Below, piece after piece: positions 26,450 through 38,281 of a stretch of DNA of 64,000 nucleotides (positions within the stretch are counted from its first letter, which is position 1; each line of letters opens with the position of its first letter). Both the position numbers and the translations under genes were made by a program. The stretch covers positions 13,730,001 to 13,794,000 of the forward strand of contig NC_084927.1 of the NCBI RefSeq assembly GCF_958298935.1. Direction: 5' to 3'. This stretch comes from Phragmites australis (taxonomy: Eukaryota; Streptophyta; Magnoliopsida; Poales; Poaceae). The notes under the pieces were generated by a model. The model searched no databases, was not told where the DNA came from, and worked only from the letters and a program-made list of their open reading frames with translations.

Positions 26450-29400
26450 GAAAAACTATGTAATCGAGTAGCTAACCAAATCGAATGTAATTGACTTACC
26501 TATAACCTACCTTTTCTATGAATAAAACTTTCAAAATTGATCGATGTTCCACGAGTGCTCTAGTATCTCACTGTTTGGAGTAGATAGCTGTACCGACCCA
26601 GGTCGAGTGACTTCGACTGCTATGTAAGGTCCTTCCCACTTAGGCGATAACTTGTGGTGTTGGGTCTGTTTTTGTACCTTCTGTAGGTCGAGGTCCCCAG
26701 CAGCGAGTTGCCTGGATTGAATTTTCTAGCTTTGATATCTACGCAACGCCTACTGATACTTAGCCGCTCGAATAGACGCTCAATATTGGTACTCCTCAAG
26801 CAAATTTATGTCATCCCTCGTAAGTGCTCCTACCCTTCTTTAGAGTAACTTTCCACTCGAGGTGATCCGAACTACAACAGTGCTTCCTCTCTATAAACCA
26901 AGAAGAAAGGAGTTTCACCGGTGGCCCTATTAGTCGATGTACGAACGGCCCATAATACCGAGGGAAGCTCTTTTACCCAGCTTTTCGAGTAAGCCTTTAG
27001 CCTGTCAAAGACCTGAGTTTTGATATCCTGCAAGACTATACCATTAGCACGCTCAACTTGACCATTACTCTGCGGGTGAGCTACTAAGGCAAAACAAGTC
27101 TTAATGCCGAATTCTTCGCAGACCACAATAAAGGTTCCGCTTCTAAACTGGCTACCGTTCTCTGTAATTATCCAATGCAAAATGCTGAATCGAGCAATTA
27201 TGCTCCTCATGAATTTCTTGGCTGCTTCTGCAGTTATTTTTCCTACTGGTTCGACCTCTATCTACTTGGTGAACGTGTCGATAGCCATGAATAGGAACTT
27301 GTAATCACCTTGGGCCCTTGGGAATGCCCCCAAAATATCCAAGCCCCAGACGGAGAGAGGCCAAGAAAGAGGGATTGTTTGCAGAGCTTGGGCTCATCGA
27401 GTGGTCTGCCTTCCGAAAAATTGGCAATTTTTGCACTTTTTGACTAGCTCAGAAGCATCTTGGAGGGTAGTCAACCAATAGAATCCTTGGCAGAAAATTT
27501 TTCTGACCAAGGTGCGCGAAGACGCTTGATTACCACACGTGCCTCCAAGGATATCAAGAAATATTTTATTGTCCTCTTCCTGAGTGATGCACTTCATCAA
27601 GATTTCATTACTCCCCTTTCGGTAGAGCTTGCCATCTACCAAAATGTATAGCTTGGATTTATGAGCAATTTTCTCTGCAGACGCATCATCATCAGGGATT
27701 TCTGGACCCTCGAGGTAGGCTTGGTACAGAGTCATCCAAGTCGGGTTGCGTTCGAGTAGTGCACCATCCGTGTCTATGGGTTCTGCCTCGCTGACCTGAC
27801 CAGACTGCTGGTCGGGATGAGCAGCATCCGTTCACCGAACTGTTGGGACAAATGGTTTAAGGAGTTTCTCAATGAAGACCCTTATGGGTACTGGTGCTCG
27901 AGAAGAAGCGAGTATAGCAAGTTCATCCGCACCAGATCACTCCTTCTGATGTGTGTCACTTCTAGCCCTTTGAACTTCTACTCGAGCTTTCGCACCTCAT
28001 GTAAGTAAACCACCATGTTGTCATCCAAGCACCGATACTCCTTTTGAACTTGGTTTATGAATAGCTGTGAGTCCCCCTTCACAAGAAATCATTTAATCCC
28101 AAGCAATGCAGCTACGCAGAGCCCATTTACCAGTCCTTCATATTCTGCAGCATTATTAGAGGCTTTAAAGTATAACTAAACAACGTACATGAGATCATCG
28201 CTTGTTGGAAATTTGAGCACAATGCCAGCCCCCAAGCCCTGGAGTGTGAGTGATCCATTGAAAAAGAGCGTCCTCTAATCTTCGACCATGTTTGTCCTTT
28301 TTTCCTCAACATTTGTCCATTTGGCAATGAAGTCTGCTAACATTCCGGATTTCCCACTTGTGCGTGGTGCATAGCTTATGTCGAACTCATTTAGTTCTAC
28401 CGCCCATTGTGTGATTCATCCAGTAGCTTCCCGATTGTGTATTACATCCTTCAGCGGATACGTCGTTAAGACTGCGATCCTGTGCGCTTGGAAGTTGTGC
28501 TGTAATTTTCGGGAAGACATCAAGACCGCATATATCAGCTTCTATACTTGCGGGTATCGTAGCTTAACATCGTGCAGAACCTCGCTCACATAATAAACAG
28601 GTTTTTGGACCTTGGCATTCCTGTTCGACCGCCAGTACCGTGCTTACAACTTGTGGGGTAGCTGCAATATACAAAAAGAGCTCCTCTTTCTTATTAGGTC
28701 GTGTAAGAATCAATGGGGAAGATAAGTACCTTTTTTAAGTCCTGGAAGGTGCATTCCTCTTCCTTTGTCTACTCGAATCGGTCTTGTTTCTTCAACAACC
28801 TGAAGAAAGACATTCCTTGCTTGCCCATCCTAGAGATGAACCGACTAAGAGCAGCGATGCAACCTGTCAGTTTCTGAACCTCCTTCAGTGTTCGAGGCGA
28901 CCGCATCTGGTTGAGAGCCTCAATTTTGCGTGGGTTGGCCTCAATGCCTCGACTTGACACCAGGAAGCCGCGAAGCTTGCCGGACGGCACACTGAACGTG
29001 CACTTTTCGGGGTTGAGCATCATGCGATACTTCTTGAGGTTGTCGAATGTTTCTGCGAGATCGGTAACCAATGCGTTTTTGGTCTCCGACTTGACTACAA
29101 CATCATCGACGTATGCTTCAACATTGCACCCAATTTGGGGTTGTAGACAGTTTTGGATACACCTTTGATACGTAGCACCGGAGTTTTTTAAACCGAAAGG
29201 CATCTTTACATAATAAAATACACCGAAGGGAGTAGTAAAAGCTATTTTTTTTCCTCATCCTCTAATCCCATGCTAATTTGGTGATACCCTGAATATGCAT
29301 CTAAAGAATATAGCAATTCGCAGCCTGCCGTAGATTCGACGATATGGTTGATGCGCTGGAGGGGAAAATGATCCTTGGGGCAAGCTTTCTTGAGGTCGGT

Positions 29401-30340
29401 GAAGTCGACGCACATTCTCCATCTGCCATTGGACTTCTTGATGAGGACGGGGTTTGCGAGCCACATAGGATAATGTAATTCTTAAATGAAGCCCGCGTTT
29501 AGGAGTTTATCGACCTCCTCCTGGATGGCCCGCTTCCTATCTTCCTTAAATCTTCGCTGCTTCTTCACCACAGGTTTGGCATCGAGTTTAATAGCTAGTC
29601 GATGCTCGATCACCTCCTTGGGGACCCCGGGCATATCGAACGGTTGCCATTCGAACATGTCTTAGTTTGCCTGGAGGAATGTGATGAGCTCGAGTTCCTA
29701 TTTGAGGTCAAGACTGGCCTGATCTTAACCGTCTTAGATGGTTCAGACAGGTCGAGGGGCACTACCTTGATGCAACCACTGGTCTTCTTATCGTTGATGC
29801 CATCATTGATCTTGCCTTCAGCGTCGTCGGACTTAGAGGTCCTAGTAAGACTTACGAGCCTAGAGTGTTTGGCCTCGATGACATCTTGGTGCCTTCGACA
29901 CTTAGAATTTGCGTCCTTGGGGATGATAGCCACTCGATCGAAGTGTTCGACCATATCTAGGCTTTGCTTGTCTCATTTAACTGCTACACACTGATCCCCT
30001 TTAACTATAATGCCCCCTTAGGACCCGGGATCTTGAGCATTTGGTAAGCATAGTGAACCACCACCATGAACTTGCTCAGTATTGGGCGGCCTAGAATCAC
30101 ATTGTACGCCATCTCGAAGTCCACGACATCAAAGGTTAGTTTTTCTGTGTGAAAATTGATGGGCGTGCCAACCATGATCAGCAGCTCGATCCGGCCGAGA
30201 GGCATGGTCAATGAGTTGGGAGTTATGCTGTGGAAAGGCTCGACTCCTATTTTAAGCTCTGATCTCTGAATTCCCATCTTGTCCAAGGTTTTAGAGAAAA
30301 TGAGGTTGAATGAACTACCACCATCGACCAGATTTCTGGA
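26450..30340 (-). pseudogene. Tat-element pol (protease, reverse transcriptase, RNase H, integrase)
   Basis: Read on the minus strand. Protease about 30340-30005, with a DGGSS-like active site at the upstream edge and NVILGRPILSKF. Reverse transcriptase 29466-28769: WRMCVDFTDLKKACPKDHFP, MPFGLKNSGATYQR, catalytic YVDD, GFLVSSRGIEANPRKIEAL. RNase H region about 28640-28000 (NNAAEYEGLVNGL-like). Integrase 27735-26872: zinc domain ending ELVKKCKNCQFF, core WIITENGSQFRSGTF and HPQSNGQVERANG. The second catalytic Asp of the integrase is Glu here. The frame is interrupted by stops and shifts throughout. Family function is replication and integration of the element; this copy is dead. Confidence 0.85.
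26521..26526 (+). terminator. Polyadenylation signal for the antisense ORF
   Basis: AATAAA in CTATGAATAAAACTTTC, about 140 bp after the stop codon of the antisense ORF and on its strand. Confidence 0.4.
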
Positions 30341-30439
30341 AACTTTGATGTTTAGTATGGTGGGTTGAACCTCGACTAGGTATCGACCAGGAAGTGGTAT
30401 CGTGACCGGATGATCGGTTTGACCAAAGGTGATCGATTG

Positions 30440-31061
30440 TTCCTACCACCTGAGATACCGAGTGGGCCCAGTTAGGGCCAAGTTGACTTCTCGCTCGACC
30501 GTCTTGTACTGCCTTTTGGACTCATATGTGGTGGATCCTTTGAAGATGTGCGCCAAGCTGTGGTCTGCCTCATGGAATTGGGGCTTACTGCCCTCAACGT
30601 TCGACGCAGCCTGCTTATTGCCACACTCAGCATTCGCCTTGATCTTTTCGTCAAGCTTTTTCTTGAACACATACCACTCATCGAAGTCGTGCTGGTTGCT
30701 CCGATGGATGGGACACCACTTCCCACCACCTCGATTAAGGCCTTTGTTGTCCCCGGTGTTGTACGATTTGTTCCTGTCAACTGCAGCTATAGTCGTATTG
30801 GGTCCCTTGTGCTTGTCACCGGGTTTGGTTTTCTTTCCTCCACTCTCCGAGGACTCGGGTTTGTCCTTACTAGAGCGAAGGTTTTTAGCATGCACCTACG
30901 CTTCTACTCATTATGCACGCTTGTCGGCTAACTCAAAAAGCTCTTTGACCGTACGGATCTTCTGAGTAGCCATCTTTCCACGTAAATCTGTGTCCTGAAC
31001 ACCTCATTTGAAGGCGATGATTACCGACTCGTCGGAGATGTCCGGGATCATGTTACACTTG
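30440..31061 (-). pseudogene. Tat-element gag, C-terminal part
   Basis: Minus-strand reading: downstream of the SIRE insertion the gag continues with NMIPDISDESVIIAFK and RGKMATQKIRTVKELFELA. It then has a Lys-rich tail and WCPIHRSNQHDFDEW, the zinc-finger-like CPIH...H motif of Tat gags (last Cys is Trp here). The upstream half lies at 42505-43793. Confidence 0.75.
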
Positions 31062-32762
31062 TGAAAGTGCATCTAGATCCCTTGTGGGTTTTGGCTAATT
31101 GATGACAATCGATTAAGGGACTAACAAGTTTATCGATTTTATGAACAGGTTTTAGTCCCAATGAAAAAGACTAAAAGAAGTCGATGTCTCTCAAAAAGAA
31201 AAGAGAAGCAGCATGAAGAAACTCATAGAGTTCAATTCTTTTTAATTTTGAATTTGAGTTTAGAAATATCGTACTATAAAGACGGATGCTTTTTGGTAGT
31301 CTTGCCAGTGTCTAAGTGCTCAAAGTATCTTGTGAAAACCAAATTTTGAGAGACACAATCACTCACGAACACCGGGAAAAATGGGCAGAGTTGTCTGAGC
31401 CCGAAGTCTCCGGGTTAGTCCAGAAACTCCAGATTCTGTTAGGTATTCCGAAGTCTCCGAGTGAGACTCCGAGAAAATGTCTCTGTCTGGCTTTAACTCT
31501 GAGCCCGGAGTCTCTAGGTTAGCCCGGATACTCCAGACTGTGTAAGTGTTCCGGAGTCTCTGAGTGAGGCTCCGTGAGAGCATCTCTGCCTCGCTTCAAA
31601 GTCTAAGCCCGGAGTCTCCGGGTTAGCCCGGATACTCTGGATACTGTTAGTATCCTAAAGTCTCCGAGTGAGACTCTGAGAAAGAGCCTCAGTTTTCCAA
31701 GGGTGCTATAGCCGGAGTCTCTGAGTTGGTCCGGAGTCTCTGGGTCCGGATGCTTTCGGACCTTCTAAGCATGATCAGAACTAGTGTTTTAGCCAATTTT
31801 TTTCTCAAGTGTTACCCGGAGTCTTCGGGTGAGCCTGGATACTCCGAGTCAGTGTATCGGCTAGTTCTGACAGGTTAGATGCATGAGTTTTTGTGCTACT
31901 CGGAGACTACAGGTGAACCCGGATACTCCGAGTTTGCCTGAAAAGCACAGTAATAGCTAGTTTTGGGGGGAAGGGTATAAATACCTCTTCACGCCCTCCA
32001 TTTATTGTGGCTGAGCTACCTCTGAACTAACTCCCTAAAGAGCATTCAATAGCCCTCTCCAAACCCCTCTAGTGCTTGATCTTTGCAAGATTTGAGAGTT
32101 AGGGTTTGGGGAGTGAGATTTGGAGGAAGAGAGCAACAAGAAAATCTTCGAGAATTTTGAGTTCTTGCCAAGCTACGATTTGCATTCTTTTCTCTTGAAG
32201 CTTTATGCTTCTAGACGGCAAGAAGTCACCCGTAGAGCACCCAACCATTGTGGAGTGCCATGGGAAGTTTGTATTACCCGTGAATTAAGTAAAAACCCTA
32301 GCTCGATCTTTGTGGTCATTTGGGTGAGGATAGGGTTGAAAAAGACACGGCTCTTTGTGAGCTCCTCAACGGAGACGTAGACACTTCTTTGTGATGTGGC
32401 CGAACTTCGGGAACAAATTTTGTCTCCATTTAATTCTTGCACTTTACTCGTTCAAATTATTATTTGGGAATTTGCCTCAATATTGTTTCTTGCGAGTATT
32501 TGAGTGCAGGTTATTATTGAAAGGAGCTTATACATCTTATTGAGACAGTGGTAACTCGTAGATGATATTAGACTTACTTAAATTTATTTTGATTTCGAGT
32601 CCTGTGTAGTTCAGATAATCCGGGTGAACTCGGATACTCTGGAACCCGAAGTATCCGGATTGAGCCGGAGTCTCCGGACACTGTCTGATCTGCTGCAGAG
32701 TTTTAAATTTCAGAAATGACTATTCAACCCCCCCCCCTCCTAGTCGACATAAAGGATTTTCA
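31062..32762 (+). repeat. 5' LTR of the SIRE-type element
   Basis: TGAAAGTGCATC...GGATTTTCA, 1701 bp. TATA box GGTATAAATACC at 31975-31985. Upstream of it is a dense array of CCGGAGTCTCCGGGTTAG / CCGGATACTCCGG motifs (about 31370-31930). Confidence 0.92.
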
Positions 32763-32785
32763 ATTTGCATCAGAGTCTAACCTCC
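32763..32785 (+). other. Primer-binding site of the SIRE-type element
   Basis: TTTGCATCAGAGTCTAACC follows the 5' LTR. It is a variant of the Copia TGGTATCAGAGC initiator-tRNA site. Confidence 0.65.
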
Positions 32786-32816
32786 TACAAGGCTTAACCG
32801 CTTGGAGGAATTAAAG

Positions 32817-35030
32817 ATGTCGACATCCGGAGAGAAAAGCCTGAGAAGTCTTAAAGGTGAAACTTCAGGTGGTGGTTCGAGAAGACAAATGGATACGGGA
32901 GATGCTTCAATAGCCAGTGGCTCCAAAGATAGAAAGGGAGTTGAAATTAATTTTGATTATAGCAAATTAAATTCCCTGTCTAGCAACTTCATCTCCGTGC
33001 CTTCCGAGCGTGCACCATTTTTTGATAGTACTCACTACGTCGCTTGGAGGCACAAGATGAAGATGCATTTAATATCGCTCCATCCAAGCATTTGGAAAAT
33101 TGTGTGTGTAGGTCTTGATTTTCCGGTGGAAGACATTGAGCTTACACCTGAACAAGAACAAGCCATCCATAGAAATGCCCAAGCAACAAGTGTTCTACTT
33201 AGTGCCTTATGCCCCGAATAGTTCAACAAGGTGGATGGGCTTGAGGAGGCTAAATCAATTTGAGATACACTTCAAGTGTCCCATGAAGGTACAACTAGTG
33301 TGAGGGAATCCAAGATAGAATTGCTTGAAGACAAATTGGGGAGATTTGTGATGGAGGATGATGAGACTCCCTAAGCCATGTATGACTGGATGATGGTGTT
33401 AGTCAATAAGATTGCAGGGCTTGGAAGTGAGGAATTTGATGATCACAAGGTGGTGAGGAGGTTGCTTAGAGCCTTCGGACCAAGAAACCCAACTTTGGTC
33501 ACCCTCATCCGGGAAAGAAGAGATTACAAAAGGCTTACCCCAAGTGATGTTCTTGGGAGAATACTTGCTCATTAGCTCATAGAGGAGGAAGCAAATGAAG
33601 TGAAAAACTTAGCCAAGCAAAGCTCCACCTCCAAAAACAAAGAAATAGCTTTCAAGGAAAGCAAGATCAAACAAGTTGAAGAATCTTGTTCAAGTGAAGA
33701 TGAAAGCTCCGATGATTAAGAGATAGCTTTCTTTGTAGGGAAATTCATGAGGAAAGGAGGATATAGCAAGTACAAAAAAGACATGCCCAAAAGAAGAACT
33801 TCCAAGAGGGCGTGCTATGAGTGTAGCGAAGTTGGCCATTTCATAGTCGATTGTCCTAACAAGAAGAAGGGCAAAGACAAAGATGAAAAGAAGAGTAAGC
33901 CATTCAAGAAAGACAAGAACAAGGCATACAAGAAGAAGTATTTGGGTCACGCTCATATTGGCGAGGAGTGGGATTCAAACTCCGACTCCAACTCCGATGA
34001 TGAAGGATTCGCCACCATCGCCATTCGTGCCCCTACACCAACAAAATCGCTCTTTGGCGAAATGAGCGACGACGACACCCCCACATGCCTCATGGCAAAA
34101 GGGCGAAAGGTAAAATCACATCCCAAGATTCTAGTTAGTGATAGTGATAGTGATAGTTGTAATGAAAGCATGTTTAAAGGTCTTAGCAAGAATGCCATGT
34201 ATAAATTGAAAGAACTTATGGAAACAATAAAGGGTCAAGAGGAGGTCCTCGAGAAGCAAGAAGACTTGCTCATCCTTGAAAAGGAGAGAAACCTTGAACT
34301 CGAGGAACTTCTTGCTAAAGAAAAGGAGAAGGTTGAGAAATTGACCAAAGAGCTAAATTTGGCTAATAGCTCAATTGCTAGTCTTGAGAATAATAATTCT
34401 ATGCTTCAAGAGAAATTATCAAGTTTAGATGAAAGTAATAAAACTTTTGAAGCACAAATTAATATCCTCAAAAATAGCTCATCTCACTCTAATGATGCAA
34501 CTTTGCTCTGTAGTGTTTCCACAAGCAATGGTTGTTCTCTTTCTTATAACATTGATATAAATGTTTGTGCTACTAACATTAAATCTTTGCAAGCATTTAA
34601 AAAAGAGAATGAGAGGCTAAATGCTTTGGTCAAGTATGGGTGCATTAAAACTTATAAATCAAAGGATACACTATACAAGACCATTGAGGCCAAAGACAAC
34701 AAACTAAAGAGAGGCCTCAGATTTAATACGCATACAAGCAAGACAAATGAGCGTGTTGTGATCAAGGGCAAGGAGTGCCTAAAATTCATCAAGGGAGGCA
34801 AGCAAGCCGATCACACCTCTCAAGTGAAGCAACAAAAGGCTCATGCGCCTCAATCTACTTTTTATGCTTCTTATATGCTCAAGAGGAACCACCGTGGTAA
34901 AGTGGTTGCTCTATATGTTGGTGCCCGCACAAAAGATAGAATTATGAAAAAGGGTGTGTGGGTACCAAAAATGCTTGTGACTAACATGAAAGGACCCAAA
35001 CAAATTTGGGTACCTAAAACAAAGGCTTAA
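32817..35030 (+). pseudogene. SIRE-type gag with zinc knuckle and coiled coil
   Basis: Starts MSTSGEKSLRSLKGETSGG. N-terminal gag core: VPFFD-like APFFDSTHYVAWRHKMKMHL, then FDDHKVVRRLLRAFGPRNPT and YKRLTPSDVLGRILAH, with in-frame stops near 33219, 33260, 33372, 33573 and 33717. From 33747 a clean 427-residue frame holds the zinc knuckle CYECSEVGHFIVDC, a Lys-rich stretch, acidic Asp/Ser repeats, a long coiled coil (residues about 150-240) and the C-terminal IWVPK motif shared with the gag-only element. Structural protein that packages element RNA; broken by stops in its first half. Confidence 0.85.
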
Positions 35031-35071
35031 AACTTGTTTTGTAAGCATACTCCTCCGGTGGATTAAGTTGG

Positions 35072-35482
35072 TTGATCGATAGTGGATGTACAAATCATAT
35101 GACCAGAGAAAACAGTATGTTCTCATCATTTGAAGAAAATAGAGGATCACATGAAAATATTATTGTTGGTGATGATGGAAAAGGAGAGGTAATAGGTCTA
35201 GGTAAAATTGCTGTCTCCAATGATCATTCTACCTCTAATGTTTTGATAGTTAAATCCCTTAGCTACAATTTGTTATCCGTGTCACAATTGTGTGAGATGG
35301 ATTACAATTATCTTTTTACTAATGAGGGTGTGACCATCTCTAGAAGGGAGGATGCCTCAATAGCTTTCACGATTAAGTTGAAGGGTAAACTTTATCTTAT
35401 TGATTTTTCAATAGATGAAGTGAGGCCTAAAACTTGCTTGATTGCTAAGCTAACATGGGTTGACTATGGCATCGCCGACTAG
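35072..35482 (+). pseudogene. SIRE-type aspartic protease
   Basis: Begins WLIDSGCTNHMT-like: the catalytic DSG is followed by CTNHMTRENSMFSSF, and SVSQLCEMDYNYLFTNEGV follows later, as in Copia proteases. The open frame ends at 35482 near the pre-integrase region, where the reading frame shifts. Part of the pol polyprotein. Confidence 0.8.
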
Positions 35483-36311
35483 CTCATGTTGGAATGAGGA
35501 ATTTGTCTAAACTCCTAAATGGGCGCACATCTTAGGACTAACAAATGTTTCTTTTGAGAAAAATAGGATTTGCAGTGCTTGTCAAGCGGGAAAGCAAATT
35601 GGAGCTTCTCACCCCGCTAAAAATGTGATGACGACAACAAGGCCATTGGAACTTCTTCACATGGGTCTATTTGGACCAATCGCCTACATAAGCATTGGCG
35701 GTAACAAATATGGCTTAGTTATTGTTAATGATTATTCTCGTTTCACTTGGGTATTCTTTTTGTATGACAAAAGTGAAACACAAGCCATATTCAAGAAATT
35801 CATGAGGAGAGCTCAAAATGAATTCGATGTGAAGATCAAGAGAGTGAGAAGTGATAATGGAAGTGAATTCAAGAACACTCAAGTTGAAGAATTTCTTGAT
35901 GAAGAAGGAATAAAGCATGAATTCTCGGCACCCTACTCCCCTCAACAAAATAGGGTTGTCGAGAGAAAGAATAGGACTCTCATAGAGTCGGCAAGAACCA
36001 TGCTTGATGAATACAAGGTATCGGATCAATTTTGGACAGAGGCCATCAACACCGCTTGCCATGCAATCAATCGATTATATCTCCACAAGATCTTGAAGAA
36101 GACTGCCTACGAACTCCTAACTGGTAACAAACCCAATGTATCCTACTTTAGAGTTTTTGGTAGCAAATGTTTCATTCTTAATAAGAAATCAAAAAGTTCT
36201 AAATTTTCCCCTAAAGTAGATGAAGGTTTTATGCTTGATTATGGATCAAATGCCTACGCATATCGTGTTTTCAACAAAACCTCCAGTTGTGTTGAATTGC
36301 ACGTGACGTGA
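35483..36311 (+). pseudogene. SIRE-type integrase, first catalytic Asp lost
   Basis: The frame-shifted GAG-pre-integrase (RRLAHVGMRNLSKLLNGR, 35483-35620) is followed by an open integrase core to 36311. Motifs: LELLHMGLFGPIAYISIGG, where the usual catalytic Asp in HMDLFGP is Gly; VRSDNGSEFKN with the second Asp; RVVERKNRTLIESARTML with the Glu. Would cut and join element DNA; the missing Asp predicts no activity. Confidence 0.82.
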
Positions 36312-36790
36312 CATTTGTTGAATCAAACGGCTCCCAAGTGGAGCAAGTTAATCCTAATATTTTAGGTGATGAATAAATTCCAAGCGAAGCAATTAAGAAG
36401 ATGGCAATTGGAGAAATCAAACCTCAAGAGTCACAAGAGCAACATATGGCCAATAATGATCCAAGTCAACTGTCTTCATCATTTCAAGTAGAGCCATCGA
36501 CATCAACTCCAATGCAAGATCAAAATCAAGAACAAGGTCAAGATCAAGCTCATGATGATTTCAACAAGTTTCTTGATGATGAAGGAGAAGACATTCAACC
36601 CCAATTTCAAATGCCACACCCAAGAGTTCATCAAAGTATCCAAAGAGATCACCCGGTGGACAACATACTTGGTGATATATAAAAGGGGGTAACCACTCGT
36701 TCTAGAATTGTAAATTTTTGTGAATGTTACTCTTTTGTTTCCTCTTTGGAACCATTGAAAGTAGAAGACGCACTTGGATATCCGGATTAG
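36312..36790 (+). pseudogene. SIRE-type integrase-RT linker, frameshifted
   Basis: Gln- and Pro-rich linker (QDQNQEQGQDQAHDDFNKFL at 36510-36570, then MPHPRVHQSIQRDHPVDNI) that normally connects integrase to reverse transcriptase in Copia pol. Stops flank it on both sides. Confidence 0.7.
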
Positions 36791-38281
36791 GTGATGGCCA
36801 TGCATGAAGAATTGAATAATTTCAAGAGGAATGAAGTTTGGACATTAGTGGAAAGACCAAACCAAAATGTAATTGGCACCAAATGGGTCTTCCGCAACAA
36901 ACAAGATGAGAACGAGATCATCACTAGAAACAAGGCAAGGTTGGTTGCTCAAGGCTTCATGCAAATAGAAGGTTTGGATTTTAGTGAGACTTATGCTCCC
37001 GTAGATAGGCTTGAATCAATTCGTATATTACTTGCCTATGCTACCCACCATGATTTCAAGCTATATCAAATGGACGTGAAGAGTGCTTTCCTAAATGGAC
37101 CAATCTCCGAATTGGTGTACGTACAACAACCTCCCGGATTTGAAGATCCCAAATATCCTCATCACGTGTATAAACTCCATAAGGCGCTCTATGGGCTTAA
37201 GCAAGCACCTAAAGTATGGTATGAATGCCTTAGGGATTTTCTTATCAAGAAAGGCTTTGAAATAGGCAAAGCCGACTCTACTCTTTTCACTAAAAATATC
37301 GATAATGATTTGTTTATTTTCCAAATATATGTCGATGACATTATATTTGGTTCTACTAACAAAATGTTTTGTGGAAAGTTTAGTAGGATTATGACCAAGA
37401 GGTTCGAGATGTCAATGATGGGTGTATTAAAGTTCTTTCTAGGATTTCAAATCAAACAACTCAAGGAAGAAACTTTTATTTGTCAAACCAAGTATATCAA
37501 GGACATGCTTAAGAAGTTTGACATGGAGAATGCCAAGCCCATCAAGACTTCAATGCAATCAAATGGGCATCTTGACTTAAATGAAGAAGGCAAGGCCGTG
37601 GATCAAAAGGTATATCATTCCATGATTAGCTCCTTACTTTACCTTTGTGCATCTAAGCCGGATATGATGCTTAGTGTGTACATGTGTGCAAGATTTCAAG
37701 CCGCTCCAAAAGAGTGCCATTTAATGGCTGTTAAGAGAATTCTTAGATATTTAGTTCATACTCCATACCTTGGTTTATGGTACCCTAAAGGTTCATCCTT
37801 CGAACTTATCAGCCATCGGACTCCGATTATGCTGGTTGTAAAGTGGATAGGAAGAGTACATCTAGGACTTGTCAATTCTTAAGTAGGTCCTTGGTGTCTT
37901 GGTCATCAAAGAAACAAAATTCCGTAGCCCGATCCATCGCCGAAGCTGAGTATGTTGCTGTGGGCGCTTGTTGTGCTCAACTACTTTGGATGGGGCAAAT
38001 CTTGAGAGATTACAGCTACCAATATGACCAAAGTTCCACTTTTGTGTGATAATGAGAGTGCTGTAAAAATAGCCAACAACCCCATACAACACTCAAGAAC
38101 CAAACACATAGACATTCGACACCACTTCTTGAGAGACCACTCAACCAAAGGGGATATCGATATTCGCCATGTGAGAACCGAGAAACAACTAGCCGATATC
38201 CGCACAAAGCCATTAGATGAGCGAAGGTTTTGCGAGTTAAGATATGAGCTTAATATCCTAGATTCTTGCAACTTAGCTTGA
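36791..38281 (+). pseudogene. SIRE-type reverse transcriptase and RNase H
   Basis: Reverse transcriptase 36791-37840: WTLVERPNQNVIGTKWVF, ARLVAQGFMQIEGLDFSETY, QMDVKSAFLNG, KALYGLKQAPKVWYECL, catalytic YVDDIIFGS, all intact. A frameshift near 37840 separates the RNase H, which continues in another frame with DRKSTSRTCQFL, SIAEAEYVA, then after a further shift CDNESAVKIANNPIQHSRTK and HIDIRHHFLRDH to 38281. Copies element RNA into DNA in the wild type; broken here by two shifts. Confidence 0.88.

Noticed and set aside
30429..30965. 178-residue plus-strand frame
   Set aside because: Shadow of the Tat gag on the opposite strand, which has CPIH...H and flanking gag motifs.
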